Assembly (NCBI GenBank): GCA_900550055.1 | Contig: URQU01000006.1 | Span: 6,986-70,985, forward strand | Direction of reading: 5' to 3' | DNA length: 64,000 bases | DNA from: an uncultured Coriobacteriaceae bacterium | Lineage (GTDB): Bacteria > Actinomycetota > Coriobacteriia > Coriobacteriales > Eggerthellaceae | Shown here: piece by piece, positions 19,362 to 27,901 of the stretch | Layout of the letters: every line of letters begins with the position of its first letter | Numbering within the stretch: the stretch's first letter is position 1 | Translations under genes and position numbers: made by a program | The notes under the pieces: generated by a model | Seen by the model: only the letters and a program-made list of their open reading frames with translations | What the model was told of the DNA's origin: nothing | Database searches by the model: none

Positions 19362-20714
19362 ATGCTTTTGTGCGCGCAGTACGTGCTTCCCATCACGTCG
19401 GAACCCATCCACAACGGTGCGGTGCTCGTTCGCGACGGCGCCATCCGCGACGTCGGCGACGCCGCTATGCTCAAGTTGCGCTATCCCGATGAGAAGGTCT
19501 CCGATTTCGGCCAGGCGGCCATCCTGCCCGGCTTCGTCGACCTGCACACCCACCTGGAGAACGCGGTCATGCGCGGCATCGTCCACGATGTCCCCTATGC
19601 CACCTGGATTATGACCATGCGCGAACTGTCCGCGAAGATGGACGTGGCAGATTGGTACGACTCGGCCATTCTGGGCGGTCTCGAGTCGCTTTCCAGCGGC
19701 ATCACCACCGTGGCCGACATCACCACCTCGGGCGCTAGCTGCACCGCCATGCAGAAGCTCGGCATGCGCGGCGTCGTCTACCGCGAGGTGGGCGCCATGG
19801 ACCGCCGTCGCGTGGACTTCGCCATGCACCAGGCCGAGAACGATCTGGCACATTGGCAGGAAGAAGTCGACTCCGACCGCCTGACCATCGGCCTTGCGCC
19901 GTCGTCGCTGTTCACCTGCAACCCGGAGATCTTCCGCAAGGTCGCTCAGCTTGCCACCAAGGAGAACCTTCCCGTGGCGCTGCGCGTCGCCGGCGACCGC
20001 GAGGAATGCGACTTCGTGCGCTACGGCTCCTCGCCCTTCTCCGTCCACTCCATGGACACCACGCGCTGCTTCGTGGAGGTCCCGCCGTGGCTGCCCACGG
20101 GCACCACGCCGGTCAACTACGTGCTGAACTGGGGCGCGTTCGAAAGCGACAACGTTATGATGGTGCACGGCGTGTACGTCGATGACCATGACGTGGCCAA
20201 GCTCAGGGAGTACGACGTCTCCATCGCCAGCTGCCCGCGCATCAACGCGCAGCTGGGCATGGGCGTCGCCCCGCTCGCCGAGTTCTTGAACAACGGTCTG
20301 CGCGTGGGCCTGGGCACCGACAGCCCCGCCGCCACCGACTCCACCGACATGATCTCGGAGATGCACACCGGCATGCTCATCCAGCGCGCCGTGAACCCGC
20401 GCAACTTCATGAAGTCCTCCACCATGCTGGAAATGGCCACTATCGGCGGTGCCCGTGCGCTGCGCATGGATGACAAGATCGGCAGCCTGGAAGTGGGCAA
20501 GCTGGCCGACGTCATCGCCGTCGACCTGTCCGGTTCGCACCAAACGCCCGCAACCGACCCGGTTTCGGCCGTGGTCAACGCCTGCACCGGCTCCGACGTG
20601 CTCATGACCATGGTGGGCGGCAACGTGCTGTACGAGAAGAGCAGCTGGCATGTGGGCGTGGAAGTGGCCCGCAGCATCGCCCGCGTCATCGAGATCCGCG
20701 GCAAGCTAAGGTAG
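19362..20714 (+). CDS. Amidohydrolase-superfamily protein, SsnA/MTA-deaminase-like
   Basis: A 450-residue TIM-barrel metal hydrolase. Strand 1 metal ligands are His62 and His64 in DLHTHLENAVMRG, a His follows in MMVHGVYV and an Asp in VGLGTDSPAATDS; the C terminus has the family GGARALRMDDKIGSLEVGK. It most resembles the chlorohydrolase/SAH-MTA deaminase branch. Two usually conserved histidines seem replaced: the strand 5 motif reads LRVAGDREE, and the usual HCP/HNP before the substrate loop reads SCPRINAQLGMG. The substrate is therefore unclear. The start at 19362 has weak GAGG upstream. A small membrane protein follows 6 bases after the stop. Confidence 0.85.
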   Translation: MLLCAQYVLPITSEPIHNGAVLVRDGAIRDVGDAAMLKLRYPDEKVSDFGQAAILPGFVDLHTHLENAVMRGIVHDVPYATWIMTMRELSAKMDVADWYDSAILGGLESLSSGITTVADITTSGASCTAMQKLGMRGVVYREVGAMDRRRVDFAMHQAENDLAHWQEEVDSDRLTIGLAPSSLFTCNPEIFRKVAQLATKENLPVALRVAGDREECDFVRYGSSPFSVHSMDTTRCFVEVPPWLPTGTTPVNYVLNWGAFESDNVMMVHGVYVDDHDVAKLREYDVSIASCPRINAQLGMGVAPLAEFLNNGLRVGLGTDSPAATDSTDMISEMHTGMLIQRAVNPRNFMKSSTMLEMATIGGARALRMDDKIGSLEVGKLADVIAVDLSGSHQTPATDPVSAVVNACTGSDVLMTMVGGNVLYEKSSWHVGVEVARSIARVIEIRGKLR

Positions 20715-20720
20715 CTGGCA

Positions 20721-20915
20721 ATGGGAACGAACCAAAAGCTCACGGCCAAGCAGAAGGCCGAACGCATCAAGGCGGCCCAGGAGCGCGAGGCTCGCGAGAA
20801 GGCGCGCCGCGAGGCGGCGGCCCGCACGAAGAAGATCTTCACTGTGGTGGTGTGCGTCATCCTGGTGCTGGCGCTCGGCATCCCAACCATCGCGCTTTCC
20901 GTGCTGTCCATGTAA
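20721..20915 (+). CDS. Small single-span membrane protein
   Basis: A 64-residue protein 6 bases after the amidohydrolase stop codon. Residues 1-37 are highly charged and probably helical (KQKAERIKAAQEREAREK), and residues 39-62 form one hydrophobic span (IFTVVVCVILVLALGIPTIA). The positive N-terminal half suggests it stays in the cytoplasm. It has no recognised family. The spacing suggests co-translation with the amidohydrolase. Confidence 0.7.
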   Translation: MGTNQKLTAKQKAERIKAAQEREAREKARREAAARTKKIFTVVVCVILVLALGIPTIALSVLSM

Positions 20916-20933
20916 CAATCCTTGGCAACTGAT

Positions 20934-21016
20934 AACGCCCCGGTCCCCGAACGCAGCTTCCCTAGGAAGAACTTTTCTGTAAAGGAAGTGCGCGCGAAGG
21001 GGGCCGGGGCGTTTGT
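20934..21016 (+). terminator. Terminator-like long hairpin before tatB
   Basis: AACGCCCCGGTCCCC pairs with GGGGGCCGGGGCGTT across an interval of about 50 bases that holds a small CTTCCCTAGGAAG hairpin, and a T-rich GTTTGTGTT follows. The large loop is unusual for a simple terminator; it could also be a structured leader element. Confidence 0.55.
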
Positions 21017-21084
21017 GTTACCATGAATGGCTGTTGCGCGCAAGCGCGAAAAGAGTAAAGGGAACGCACGCAAAGGGGAATGCT

Positions 21085-21654
21085 TTGTTTGGTATCGGTG
21101 GATTTGAGCTATTTCTCATTCTGCTGTTCGGTTTCCTGCTGTTCGGCCCCGACAAGCTGCCCGCAATGGCGAAAACGCTTGGCAAGGCCATCGGCAAGTT
21201 CCGCAATGCGCAGGAGGAGATGAACAAGGTTATCAAGAACGAGGTGTACGACCCCGATTCCGATGAACCGTTCAAGAACCCGCTCGATGTTATGGAAAAG
21301 GCGGCCGACGCAGGCAAGAAGGCTGCCAACGGCGCAAGCAAAGCGGTGAGCAGCGCAAGCAAGGCCGTGTCCTCGCATAGCTCCTCGACCGCAACGGCGT
21401 CCAAGCCGCGCCCGGCGGGGCAGCAGGAAAGCTTCAGCGAGCGCAAGGCCCGCTACGATCGCGAGCGCGCCGCCAAGCAGGCCGCCGAAGCCGAAAGGGC
21501 CGAGGCAGCCAAGCAGGCCGCGCTGGCCGCAGCCGACGCCCAGTCGACCGAGGCCGCATCTCCCGAAACCGCCGCGCAAGCGGCTCCCGCGGCGCCCGCC
21601 GCACCGGCAGCGCCCGCTGCCCAGTCTTCCGAAACCGAAACGAAGGGGGAGTAA
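21085..21654 (+). CDS. tatB: Sec-independent translocase protein TatA/TatB type
   Basis: Component of the twin-arginine translocase that exports folded proteins. Read from the TTG at 21085 the protein begins (M)FGIGGFELFLILLFGF, a short N-terminal membrane helix. The FGPDKLP hinge and an amphipathic helix (AKTLGKAIGKFRNAQEEM) follow. Glu at position 8 is the TatB hallmark (TatA usually has Gln). The tail to residue 189 is Ala/Pro/charge-rich and probably disordered. AAAGGGG sits 6 bases before the TTG; the upstream in-frame ATG at 21013 has no such site and would bury the helix. tatC follows 3 bases later. Confidence 0.9.
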   Translation: MFGIGGFELFLILLFGFLLFGPDKLPAMAKTLGKAIGKFRNAQEEMNKVIKNEVYDPDSDEPFKNPLDVMEKAADAGKKAANGASKAVSSASKAVSSHSSSTATASKPRPAGQQESFSERKARYDRERAAKQAAEAERAEAAKQAALAAADAQSTEAASPETAAQAAPAAPAAPAAPAAQSSETETKGE

Positions 21655-21657
21655 CCG

Positions 21658-22491
21658 ATGCCTATCGGACCGGCGCGAATGCCCCTATTCGATCATCTGG
21701 GCGAGCTGCGCATGCGCTTGGTGCGCATCGTCGTGTGCCTGCTCGTCGGCGTGTGCGTGTTCTACTTCGCCACGCCCACCATGGGCCAGTTCCTGATGAT
21801 CCCCATTGCCGAGTACCTGCCGAAGGGCCCCGACGGCCTGCCGTCGTTCATGGCCATCGACCCGTTCGAGGCGTTCTCCACCCGCTTCAAGATCTCCATC
21901 TGGGCGGCCATCGTGGCCTGCTCGCCGGTTATCCTGTGGCAGTTGCTGGCGTTCTTCCTGCCGGCGCTCAAGCCCAACGAGCGCAAGTGGTTCATCCCCA
22001 CGTTCGCCGCGGCGGTGGCGCTGTTCATCGTGGGCACCGTGTTCTGCTACTGCATCATCCTGAACCCGGCGTTCCAGTGGCTCACCGACCAGGCCATGGG
22101 CTTGGGCACCGTCACGCCGCGTATGGCCAGTTACGTGGACATCATCATCAAGTTCGAGCTGGGCTTCGGCGTGGCCTTCGAGCTGCCGCTGGTCATCTTC
22201 TATCTGGTGGTGTTCAACGTGGTGCCGTACAAGAAGCTGCGCAATAGCTGGCGCGGCATCTATGTCGGCCTGCTGGTGTTCTGCGCCATCGTCACGCCCG
22301 ACGCATCGCCGGTCACCATGGCGCTCATGTTCGCCGCGCTGATCGTGCTGTACGAGGTGTCGCTGCTGCTGGCCCGCATCGCGTTGGGCAGGCGCATCAA
22401 GAAGCAGAACGAGGAGCTTGCGAAGGAGGAGGGCGTTGCCCAGGCTGCTGCTCCCAAGACCAAGAAGCTCAAGGCCGTGAAGCGCAAGTAG
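21658..22491 (+). CDS. tatC: Sec-independent translocase protein TatC
   Basis: A six-helix membrane receptor that recognises twin-arginine signal peptides. The 277 residues show the conserved N-terminal MPLFDHLGELRMRL, a cytoplasmic-loop region FLPALKPNERKWF and the family VVFNVVPYKKLRNSWR with the expected six hydrophobic stretches; the C terminus is a Lys/Ala-rich tail. AAGGGGGA precedes the ATG. Substrates visible in this window are the Tat lipoproteins at 25081 and 52890-55226. A terminator follows. Confidence 0.95.
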   Translation: MPIGPARMPLFDHLGELRMRLVRIVVCLLVGVCVFYFATPTMGQFLMIPIAEYLPKGPDGLPSFMAIDPFEAFSTRFKISIWAAIVACSPVILWQLLAFFLPALKPNERKWFIPTFAAAVALFIVGTVFCYCIILNPAFQWLTDQAMGLGTVTPRMASYVDIIIKFELGFGVAFELPLVIFYLVVFNVVPYKKLRNSWRGIYVGLLVFCAIVTPDASPVTMALMFAALIVLYEVSLLLARIALGRRIKKQNEELAKEEGVAQAAAPKTKKLKAVKRK

Positions 22492-22520
22492 CTTCGCCGG
22501 CAAACATATATGGTTAACCT

Positions 22521-22548
22521 GAAGGCCCGCTGTACGCGGGCCTTCTTG
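22521..22548 (+). terminator. tatBC terminator
   Basis: A perfect 10-bp stem GAAGGCCCGC with GCGGGCCTTC around TGTAC, followed by TTG, 29 bases after the tatC stop codon. Confidence 0.8.
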
Positions 22549-22619
22549 GGATAGTATGGGGTCCGTACCAATGGCGTGCGGCGTGGGCGCTGCACGGTTT
22601 CGCGGATCGAAGGAGCTGC

Positions 22620-22973
22620 ATGCACGAGCTAGGTATCATGACCGGCGTCATGGAAGCGGTGGAGAAGTCCGCCGTGCAGGCGGGCGCCACAAAAGTGCTC
22701 AAGGTCACGCTGTCCATCGGCGAGATGACCGAGGCGATCGAGGATTCGCTGCGCTTCGCGTTCGAGGTGCTCACGGAGGACACCATGAGCGAGGGCGCGG
22801 AGCTTGAGATCAACATGGTGACGCCCCGAAGCCTTTGCCTGGACTGCGGCGCCGAGTACGAGCACGACCGTTTCCATATGGTGTGCCCCGAGTGCGGCGG
22901 CTACAACACGAAGCTTTTAGCCGGTCGCGAGCTGCAAATCGATTCCATCGAGGTGGACCTGCCCGACGACTAA
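22620..22973 (+). CDS. hypA: Hydrogenase nickel incorporation protein HypA
   Basis: Nickel metallochaperone that loads [NiFe]-hydrogenase (and sometimes urease) precursors. The 117 residues begin with MHELGI, where His2 is the nickel ligand. The zinc site is Cys73/Cys76 and Cys89/Cys92 (CLDC and CPEC). AAGGAG lies just before the ATG. hypB follows 166 bases downstream, but no hypCDEF or hydrogenase structural genes are in the window. Confidence 0.95.
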   Translation: MHELGIMTGVMEAVEKSAVQAGATKVLKVTLSIGEMTEAIEDSLRFAFEVLTEDTMSEGAELEINMVTPRSLCLDCGAEYEHDRFHMVCPECGGYNTKLLAGRELQIDSIEVDLPDD

Positions 22974-23139
22974 CGTGCGTTAGCGCGGTCCCGCGCGGTG
23001 GGCATTTGCCGTATGGGCCAAGCGGTTCCCACGCGTATTCGCTTGGCGGCGCTGCCGAAGACCGCGCACCTACGGTCGCCGCGCCTTCTCAATTCGGCTC
23101 ATAACTGAAACCGCTGCTTGATCAATAGGAGGAATCAGC

Positions 23140-23793
23140 ATGCAAATCGATATGAAGCAACCCATCCTTGACAAGAACGACCAGCTGGCGGCGCAGCTGC
23201 GCAAGCGCTTCGCCGACAACCACGTGTTCGTGCTCGACCTGCTTGCCAGCCCTGGCTCCGGCAAGACGTCCACCATCCTGGCTACCATCGAGGCGCTGCG
23301 CGATGAGTTCAACATCGCCGTCATCGAGGGCGACATCGCCAGCAACGTGGATGCCGAGAAGATCAAGGCGCAGGGCATCGCGGCCGTGCAGATCAACACG
23401 GGCGGTGCGTGCCACCTGGAGTCCAATATGATCAGCCGCGCCATCGACGTGCTCGACCTGGAGCGCCTGGACCTGATCATCGTGGAGAACGTGGGCAACC
23501 TGGTGTGCCCGACCGACTTCGACCTGGGCGAGAACGCCAAGGTCATGATCTTGTCCGTGCCCGAGGGCGACGACAAGCCGCTCAAGTATCCCGGCGTTTT
23601 CCAGGCGGCGAAGGTGGTCATCCTGAATAAGGTGGACACCATGCCCGTGTTCAACTTCGATCGCGAGGCGTTCGATGCCAGCGTGCGCCAGCTCAACCCG
23701 CAGGCCCCCATCTTCCCCATCGCCGCAACCAAGGGCGAGGGCGTCGAGGAATGGGCAACCTGGCTGGCCGAGCAGATCCGCGCCATCCAGTAG
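23140..23793 (+). CDS. hypB: Hydrogenase nickel incorporation GTPase HypB
   Basis: SIMIBI-class GTPase that works with HypA in nickel delivery. The 217 residues contain the P-loop ASPGSGKTS (residues 36-44), the GTPase base-recognition NKVD in VILNKVDTM, and the G-domain metal site Cys91-His92 (GGACHLE) with Cys123 (GNLVCP). The N-terminal His-rich or CXXCGC nickel-storage segment of some homologues is absent. TAGGAGGAATC is the ribosome site. A strong terminator follows. Confidence 0.96.
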   Translation: MQIDMKQPILDKNDQLAAQLRKRFADNHVFVLDLLASPGSGKTSTILATIEALRDEFNIAVIEGDIASNVDAEKIKAQGIAAVQINTGGACHLESNMISRAIDVLDLERLDLIIVENVGNLVCPTDFDLGENAKVMILSVPEGDDKPLKYPGVFQAAKVVILNKVDTMPVFNFDREAFDASVRQLNPQAPIFPIAATKGEGVEEWATWLAEQIRAIQ

Positions 23794-23814
23794 AGCAGCG
23801 CAACATATTTTATC

Positions 23815-23857
23815 CAAGCAGGCGGCATGTCCCAAGGCGTGCCGCCTGCTTGCGTTT
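23815..23857 (+). terminator. hypB terminator
   Basis: A perfect stem CAAGCAGGCGGCA with TGCCGCCTGCTTG around a 12-base loop, 21 bases after the hypB stop codon, followed by CGTTT. Confidence 0.85.
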
Positions 23858-23922
23858 CGGGGGCTCCCAATGCTGTCCTGTTTTTAATAGGAGGGGTGCC
23901 AAGATTGAGCGCTGGCGTACGC

Positions 23923-23965
23923 GGACGGCGGCAAGGGCAAGCTTTATACTGCCAGCCCGCCGTCC
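23923..23965 (+). promoter_or_regulatory. Inverted repeat around a -10-like box upstream of nadE
   Basis: The 9-bp arms GGACGGCGG (23923-23931) and CCGCCGTCC (23957-23965) enclose TATACT at 23945-23950. It lies 124 bases before nadE in an otherwise featureless gap. It may be an operator over the promoter or a chance GC-rich hairpin; no known NAD regulator site was recognised. Confidence 0.3.
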
Positions 23966-24088
23966 CAGGTTCGCTGGTCGTGCGATTCGACCGGTTGCCA
24001 AGCTGTTGCGTGCTGGCAATCACCTGGAAACACTGCTTGGGCATACTCGTATCCGAAGGAATCCCGCTTGTGCTGAAAGGACAGCTTT

Positions 24089-24907
24089 ATGCGAGCGAAC
24101 GATATGTACGAGGCGTGCGCCGACGCGCTGCGCGCCTATGCGGAGGATGCCGGCTTCACCGATATGGTGGTGGGGCTTTCCGGCGGCATCGATTCAAGCG
24201 TCATCGCCGTCATGTGCGCCGACGTGTTCGGCCCCGATCACGTGCACGGCGTCATGCTTCCCGGCCCCTATTCCACGGAACATTCCCTGGATGACGCGCG
24301 CGAGCTGGCGGACAACCTGGGCATCGAGACGCACGTCGTGTCCATCTGCGAGCCGTTCGAGGCGTTCGAGGCGGTGCTGCGCCGTTCGGGCTGCGGCAAG
24401 CTTTCGGGCACGGCGTCGGAGAACACGCAGGCGCGCTGCCGCACCGTGGTGCTCATGGCGCTTTCCAACGCCAACGGCTGGATGCTGGTGAACACGGGCA
24501 ACCGCAGCGAGTCCATGATGGGCTACTCCACGCTCTACGGCGACACGGCCGGCGCGTTCGCGCCCATCGGCGGCCTGTACAAGACCGATGTGTACGCCAT
24601 CGCGCGCTGGCGCAACGAGCGCGCCGAGCGCGACGGCCAGGTGCCGCCCATCCCCGAGCACGTGCTGGTCAAGCCGCCCAGCGCCGAGCTGGCGCCCGGC
24701 CAGGAGGACGAGAAGTCCATGGGTATCGACTACCCCACGCTCGACCGCATGCTCATCGCGCATTTCGAGCACGGCGTCAGCGAGAACGGCCTGGCGGAGG
24801 CCGGGTTCAACCGCGCCGACGTCGAGCGCGTGCTGGCGAAGGTGCGCTCGCAGGCCTTCAAGCGCGCCCTTGAGCCACCGTGTCCCAATGTGAAGTTCTA
24901 CGAATAG
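24089..24907 (+). CDS. nadE: NAD+ synthase, ammonia-dependent type
   Basis: Final step of NAD synthesis: amidation of deamido-NAD with ATP. The 272-residue protein is an N-type PP-loop ATPase with SGGIDSS at residues 31-37, GTASENTQAR, the loop NTGNRSESMMGYSTLYGD and the C-terminal RSQAFKRALEPPCP. It has no glutaminase domain, so ammonia is the expected nitrogen donor. AAAGGAC precedes the ATG. It is flanked by terminators and appears monocistronic. Confidence 0.94.
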   Translation: MRANDMYEACADALRAYAEDAGFTDMVVGLSGGIDSSVIAVMCADVFGPDHVHGVMLPGPYSTEHSLDDARELADNLGIETHVVSICEPFEAFEAVLRRSGCGKLSGTASENTQARCRTVVLMALSNANGWMLVNTGNRSESMMGYSTLYGDTAGAFAPIGGLYKTDVYAIARWRNERAERDGQVPPIPEHVLVKPPSAELAPGQEDEKSMGIDYPTLDRMLIAHFEHGVSENGLAEAGFNRADVERVLAKVRSQAFKRALEPPCPNVKFYE

Positions 24908-25009
24908 GGAAGCGCCTGCGCGCTCCGCATATCGAGAAGATGTGACGCGCGCCGAACGGCCGACCGCGCGCGCGGCGCGTGCGTTACCATGGCGGCGATA
25001 TCGAAATGG

Positions 25010-25052
25010 GGGACGGTGCCCGCTGCCGGTTGCGCGGCGGGCACCGTCCCTT
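25010..25052 (+). terminator. nadE terminator
   Basis: A perfect 14-bp stem GGGACGGTGCCCGC with GCGGGCACCGTCCC around a 13-base loop and a TT tail, about 100 bases after the nadE stop codon and 29 bases before the next gene. Confidence 0.75.
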
Positions 25053-25080
25053 CGCCATCTAGTGAAAGAGCATGCCACAC

Positions 25081-26559
25081 ATGAAACGCCGCGAGTTCTT
25101 CAAGCTGGTCGGTGCCTCCGCCGCCTTCGCCGCCGTGCCCCTGCTGTCGTCGTGCAGCTCTGCCGCGGTCCCCTCCTCCGAGGGGACGGGCGTGCTCGGC
25201 CAGCCTCAGGTGTCGTTCTCCACATCGGTGGACGTGCTCATCCTGGGCAGCGGCATGGCGGGCCTTTCGGCTGCCATGGACCCCTCCGAGGCGGGGCTGA
25301 CGGTCATGGTGGCCGAGAAGCTCGACGTGCTGGGCGGCGAAAGCTACGAATCCAACGCCGTCATGGAGGTGTGCGGCAGCCAGCTGCAGAAGGACGCGGG
25401 CATCACCGAGACCTGCGACGATGTTTGGCCCGAGCGCAAGGAGCAGCTGAAGAGCGCCGGCGTTACCGACCTGGATTTCGCGAAGCGCCTGTTCTATGCG
25501 GCGCCCGAGTGGGTCGACCGCATGAAAAGCTCGTACGGCGCCCAGTTCGCCGACCCCGCCAGCTATTCCGCCAACGAGGCGAACCGCCGCCGCGTGCTGC
25601 CGAAAAACGGCATCGGCGATACCGAGAGCATCATGATCCCGCTGCGCGACAAGCTTGCGGCGAAGGGCGTGCAATTCTCCACCGACTATCGCGCAACCGG
25701 GTTCATCCTGGACGAGGCCGGCAAGGTGTGCGGCGTGCGCTTCTTCACCGGTAAGAAGGAGCAGTCCGGCGTGGCCGACGTGCATGCGCGCGCCGTGGTG
25801 GTGGCCACGGGCGGGTTCGCCAGCAACCAGTCGCTCGTGCGCGAGTACCTGTCGGCGTGGGAACGCATCGGCTGCTACACCGCCGCATCCATGGGGGAGG
25901 GTCACAAGCTGTGCCAGGCGCTCGGCGCGCAGCTCAGCGACATGAGCGTGACCCCTTCGGTGACCAGCGATCTTCCGCCGGCGGCGGCGTGGAGCATGTT
26001 CGCGCGCACGATCGTGGTGGACGCGCAGGGCAACCGTTTCGCCAACGAGGACTACATGCGCAACCTGTGCGCCACGTGCTTCACTCAGGAGCGCGGCTAT
26101 TTCTGGACCATCTTCGATAGCGGTATCTCGGAGAGCGGGCAGGCGCGCAGCGCGGCGCAGGTGACGTCGAAGAACGCGTCGCGTTTGGTGGGCCCGTGCG
26201 ACACGGTGGCGCAGCTGGCGTCGGGCATGGGCGTGTCCGAGGACGTGCTGGGCAAGACCGTCGACCGATTCTCCGGCATGGTGGAGGCCGGCAAGGACTC
26301 GGATTTCGGCCGCAAGCAGTTCCTGGAAAACCTGAAGCCGCCGTATTACGCGCTCAAGCAGTTCCCCGTGCGCTTCCGCACGCGCGGCGGTGCGGTGGTC
26401 GACGGCAGCGGGCGCCTGCTGGACGCTGCCGGCAAGGCCATTCCAGGCGTGTACTGTTGCGGGGCGGCCGCGCAGGGCGGCGGCGAGAGCTTGACCACCA
26501 ACGGCGCCTTCGGCGTGCTTACAGGCAAGGCCGTGACCGAGGATCTGGGAGCGGCATAG
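25081..26559 (+). CDS. Tat-exported lipoprotein FAD-dependent reductase
   Basis: A flavoprotein of the fumarate reductase/urocanate reductase family placed outside the membrane. The signal is MKRREFFKLVGASAAF, with a twin arginine and a lipobox LLSSC (Cys25). The FAD dinucleotide motif is VLILGSGMAGLSAAM, with VVATGGFASNQ and the C-terminal GESLTTNGAFGVLTGK typical of the family. The catalytic Arg region VDAQGNRFANEDYMR is present. No haem or cytochrome domain is fused, so electrons must come from a partner. The substrate is not predictable. The start at 25081 is preferred because GAAAGAG is too close to the ATG at 25072. A two-component pair follows. Confidence 0.87.
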   Translation: MKRREFFKLVGASAAFAAVPLLSSCSSAAVPSSEGTGVLGQPQVSFSTSVDVLILGSGMAGLSAAMDPSEAGLTVMVAEKLDVLGGESYESNAVMEVCGSQLQKDAGITETCDDVWPERKEQLKSAGVTDLDFAKRLFYAAPEWVDRMKSSYGAQFADPASYSANEANRRRVLPKNGIGDTESIMIPLRDKLAAKGVQFSTDYRATGFILDEAGKVCGVRFFTGKKEQSGVADVHARAVVVATGGFASNQSLVREYLSAWERIGCYTAASMGEGHKLCQALGAQLSDMSVTPSVTSDLPPAAAWSMFARTIVVDAQGNRFANEDYMRNLCATCFTQERGYFWTIFDSGISESGQARSAAQVTSKNASRLVGPCDTVAQLASGMGVSEDVLGKTVDRFSGMVEAGKDSDFGRKQFLENLKPPYYALKQFPVRFRTRGGAVVDGSGRLLDAAGKAIPGVYCCGAAAQGGGESLTTNGAFGVLTGKAVTEDLGAA

Positions 26560-26626
26560 CCTTATCGTCCGCATCCGCGTGATTACCCCGGGCGGCGTAT
26601 GGTGCGCTCGGCGCGCTCGGGATACC

Positions 26627-27898
26627 ATGGACGGCATGGATAACCTTCTTATGACATATCGCGACATGACGGCGCGTGACTGGCTGGTCGACGCCGCGGT
26701 GACGCTGGCGGCGTTCGCCGTCGGCTGCCTGCAGCTTATGCTCACCGCGTCGTCGATCATCATTCCCGACTTGGCGCTTCGCCAATATCTCGGCGTGGTC
26801 AATGTGGTGCCCGACCTGCAGGTGTTCGTGGGCCTGGGCATGACGGTGGTGCCGCTCGTGCTGCGTCGCCGCTTCCCACTGCCCGTGTTCGCCGCGTGCC
26901 TGGTCATCTTCCTGGGCCTGCAGGTCAGGTTCTCGGGCTTCTCCATGACGGTGGTCGGGCCGCTGGTGGCGCTCTATACCGTGGCGGCGGAATGCGGCAC
27001 CGTGCCCGGCGTCGCCTGCGGCGCGGCGGCGGTGCTGTCGCTGCTGTTCGCCGGCGCGCCCATGCAGGCGGCAAGCATGGTGTTCTTCACGCGCTTTCAA
27101 AACATCGCGCTCATGGTGGCAGCGGTGCTCGCCGGTTACGCCTATCGCACGCATGCGGCGTACGTGCGCGCGGTGGAGCAGCGCGCGGTCGAGGCCGAGC
27201 GCACGCGCGAGGAGGAGGCCGCCCGCCGCGTGGAGGAGGAGCGCGTGCGCATCGCCCGCGAAGTGCACGACATCACGGCGCACTCGCTCTCGGCGGTGAG
27301 CATCCAGCTGGCAGCGGCCGAACGGCTGGTGGAGCGCGATCCCCAGATGGCGAAGGAGGCGGTGTCCACGGCGCGCGCCACGGCGAAGGCCGCGCTCGAC
27401 GACATCCGCTCGATGATCGGCGTGCTGCGCCACGGCGATGACGCGGCCGAGACCATGCCCGCCGCGGGAACGAACCAGGTGGACGAGCTGGAGTCGTATC
27501 TGCGCGGCGCCGGCCTGGACGTGACGCTCGATATGGCGGCATACGATCGAGTCCGCGTGCCCGCGCACGTTGACATGGCGCTGTTCACCGTGGCGCGCGA
27601 GGCGTGCACGAACGCGGTTCGGCATGCGCGGGCGCAGCGCGTGTCGCTGCGGTTCGCGGTGGAGGACGGCGCGGCAACGCTGTCTGTGATCGATGACGGC
27701 GCCGGCTGCGGCGTTACGGCGCAACCGGCCGATATGGCGGCACCCCAACTGCCGCGGGCTGCCGACGGCGCCGGCCACGGCGTCGCGGGCATGGCCGAGC
27801 GCATCCACGTGCTCGGCGGGTCGTTCTCGGCAGGCGATGGCGAAAACGGCGGGTTTTGCGTGCGCGCGAGCATCCCGCTTCGCGGAACGGAGGCATAG
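26627..27898 (+). CDS. NarL-type sensor histidine kinase (HisKA_3)
   Basis: Membrane histidine kinase with about four to five hydrophobic helices in residues 14-165, including WLVDAAVTLAAFAVGCLQLM and LLFAGAPMQAASMVFF. A coiled linker rich in Glu/Arg follows. The phospho-acceptor His214 is in EVHDITAHSLSAVS, the HisKA_3 signature. The ATPase domain shows EACTNAVRHA and VIDDGAGCG, and HGVAGMAERI forms the ATP lid. Two ATGs (26627 and 26636) are possible and neither has a good ribosome site. The response regulator follows 3 bases downstream. The location after the exported reductase hints at regulation of that gene, which is inference only. Confidence 0.9.
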   Translation: MDGMDNLLMTYRDMTARDWLVDAAVTLAAFAVGCLQLMLTASSIIIPDLALRQYLGVVNVVPDLQVFVGLGMTVVPLVLRRRFPLPVFAACLVIFLGLQVRFSGFSMTVVGPLVALYTVAAECGTVPGVACGAAAVLSLLFAGAPMQAASMVFFTRFQNIALMVAAVLAGYAYRTHAAYVRAVEQRAVEAERTREEEAARRVEEERVRIAREVHDITAHSLSAVSIQLAAAERLVERDPQMAKEAVSTARATAKAALDDIRSMIGVLRHGDDAAETMPAAGTNQVDELESYLRGAGLDVTLDMAAYDRVRVPAHVDMALFTVAREACTNAVRHARAQRVSLRFAVEDGAATLSVIDDGAGCGVTAQPADMAAPQLPRAADGAGHGVAGMAERIHVLGGSFSAGDGENGGFCVRASIPLRGTEA

Positions 27899-27901
27899 CG
27901 A

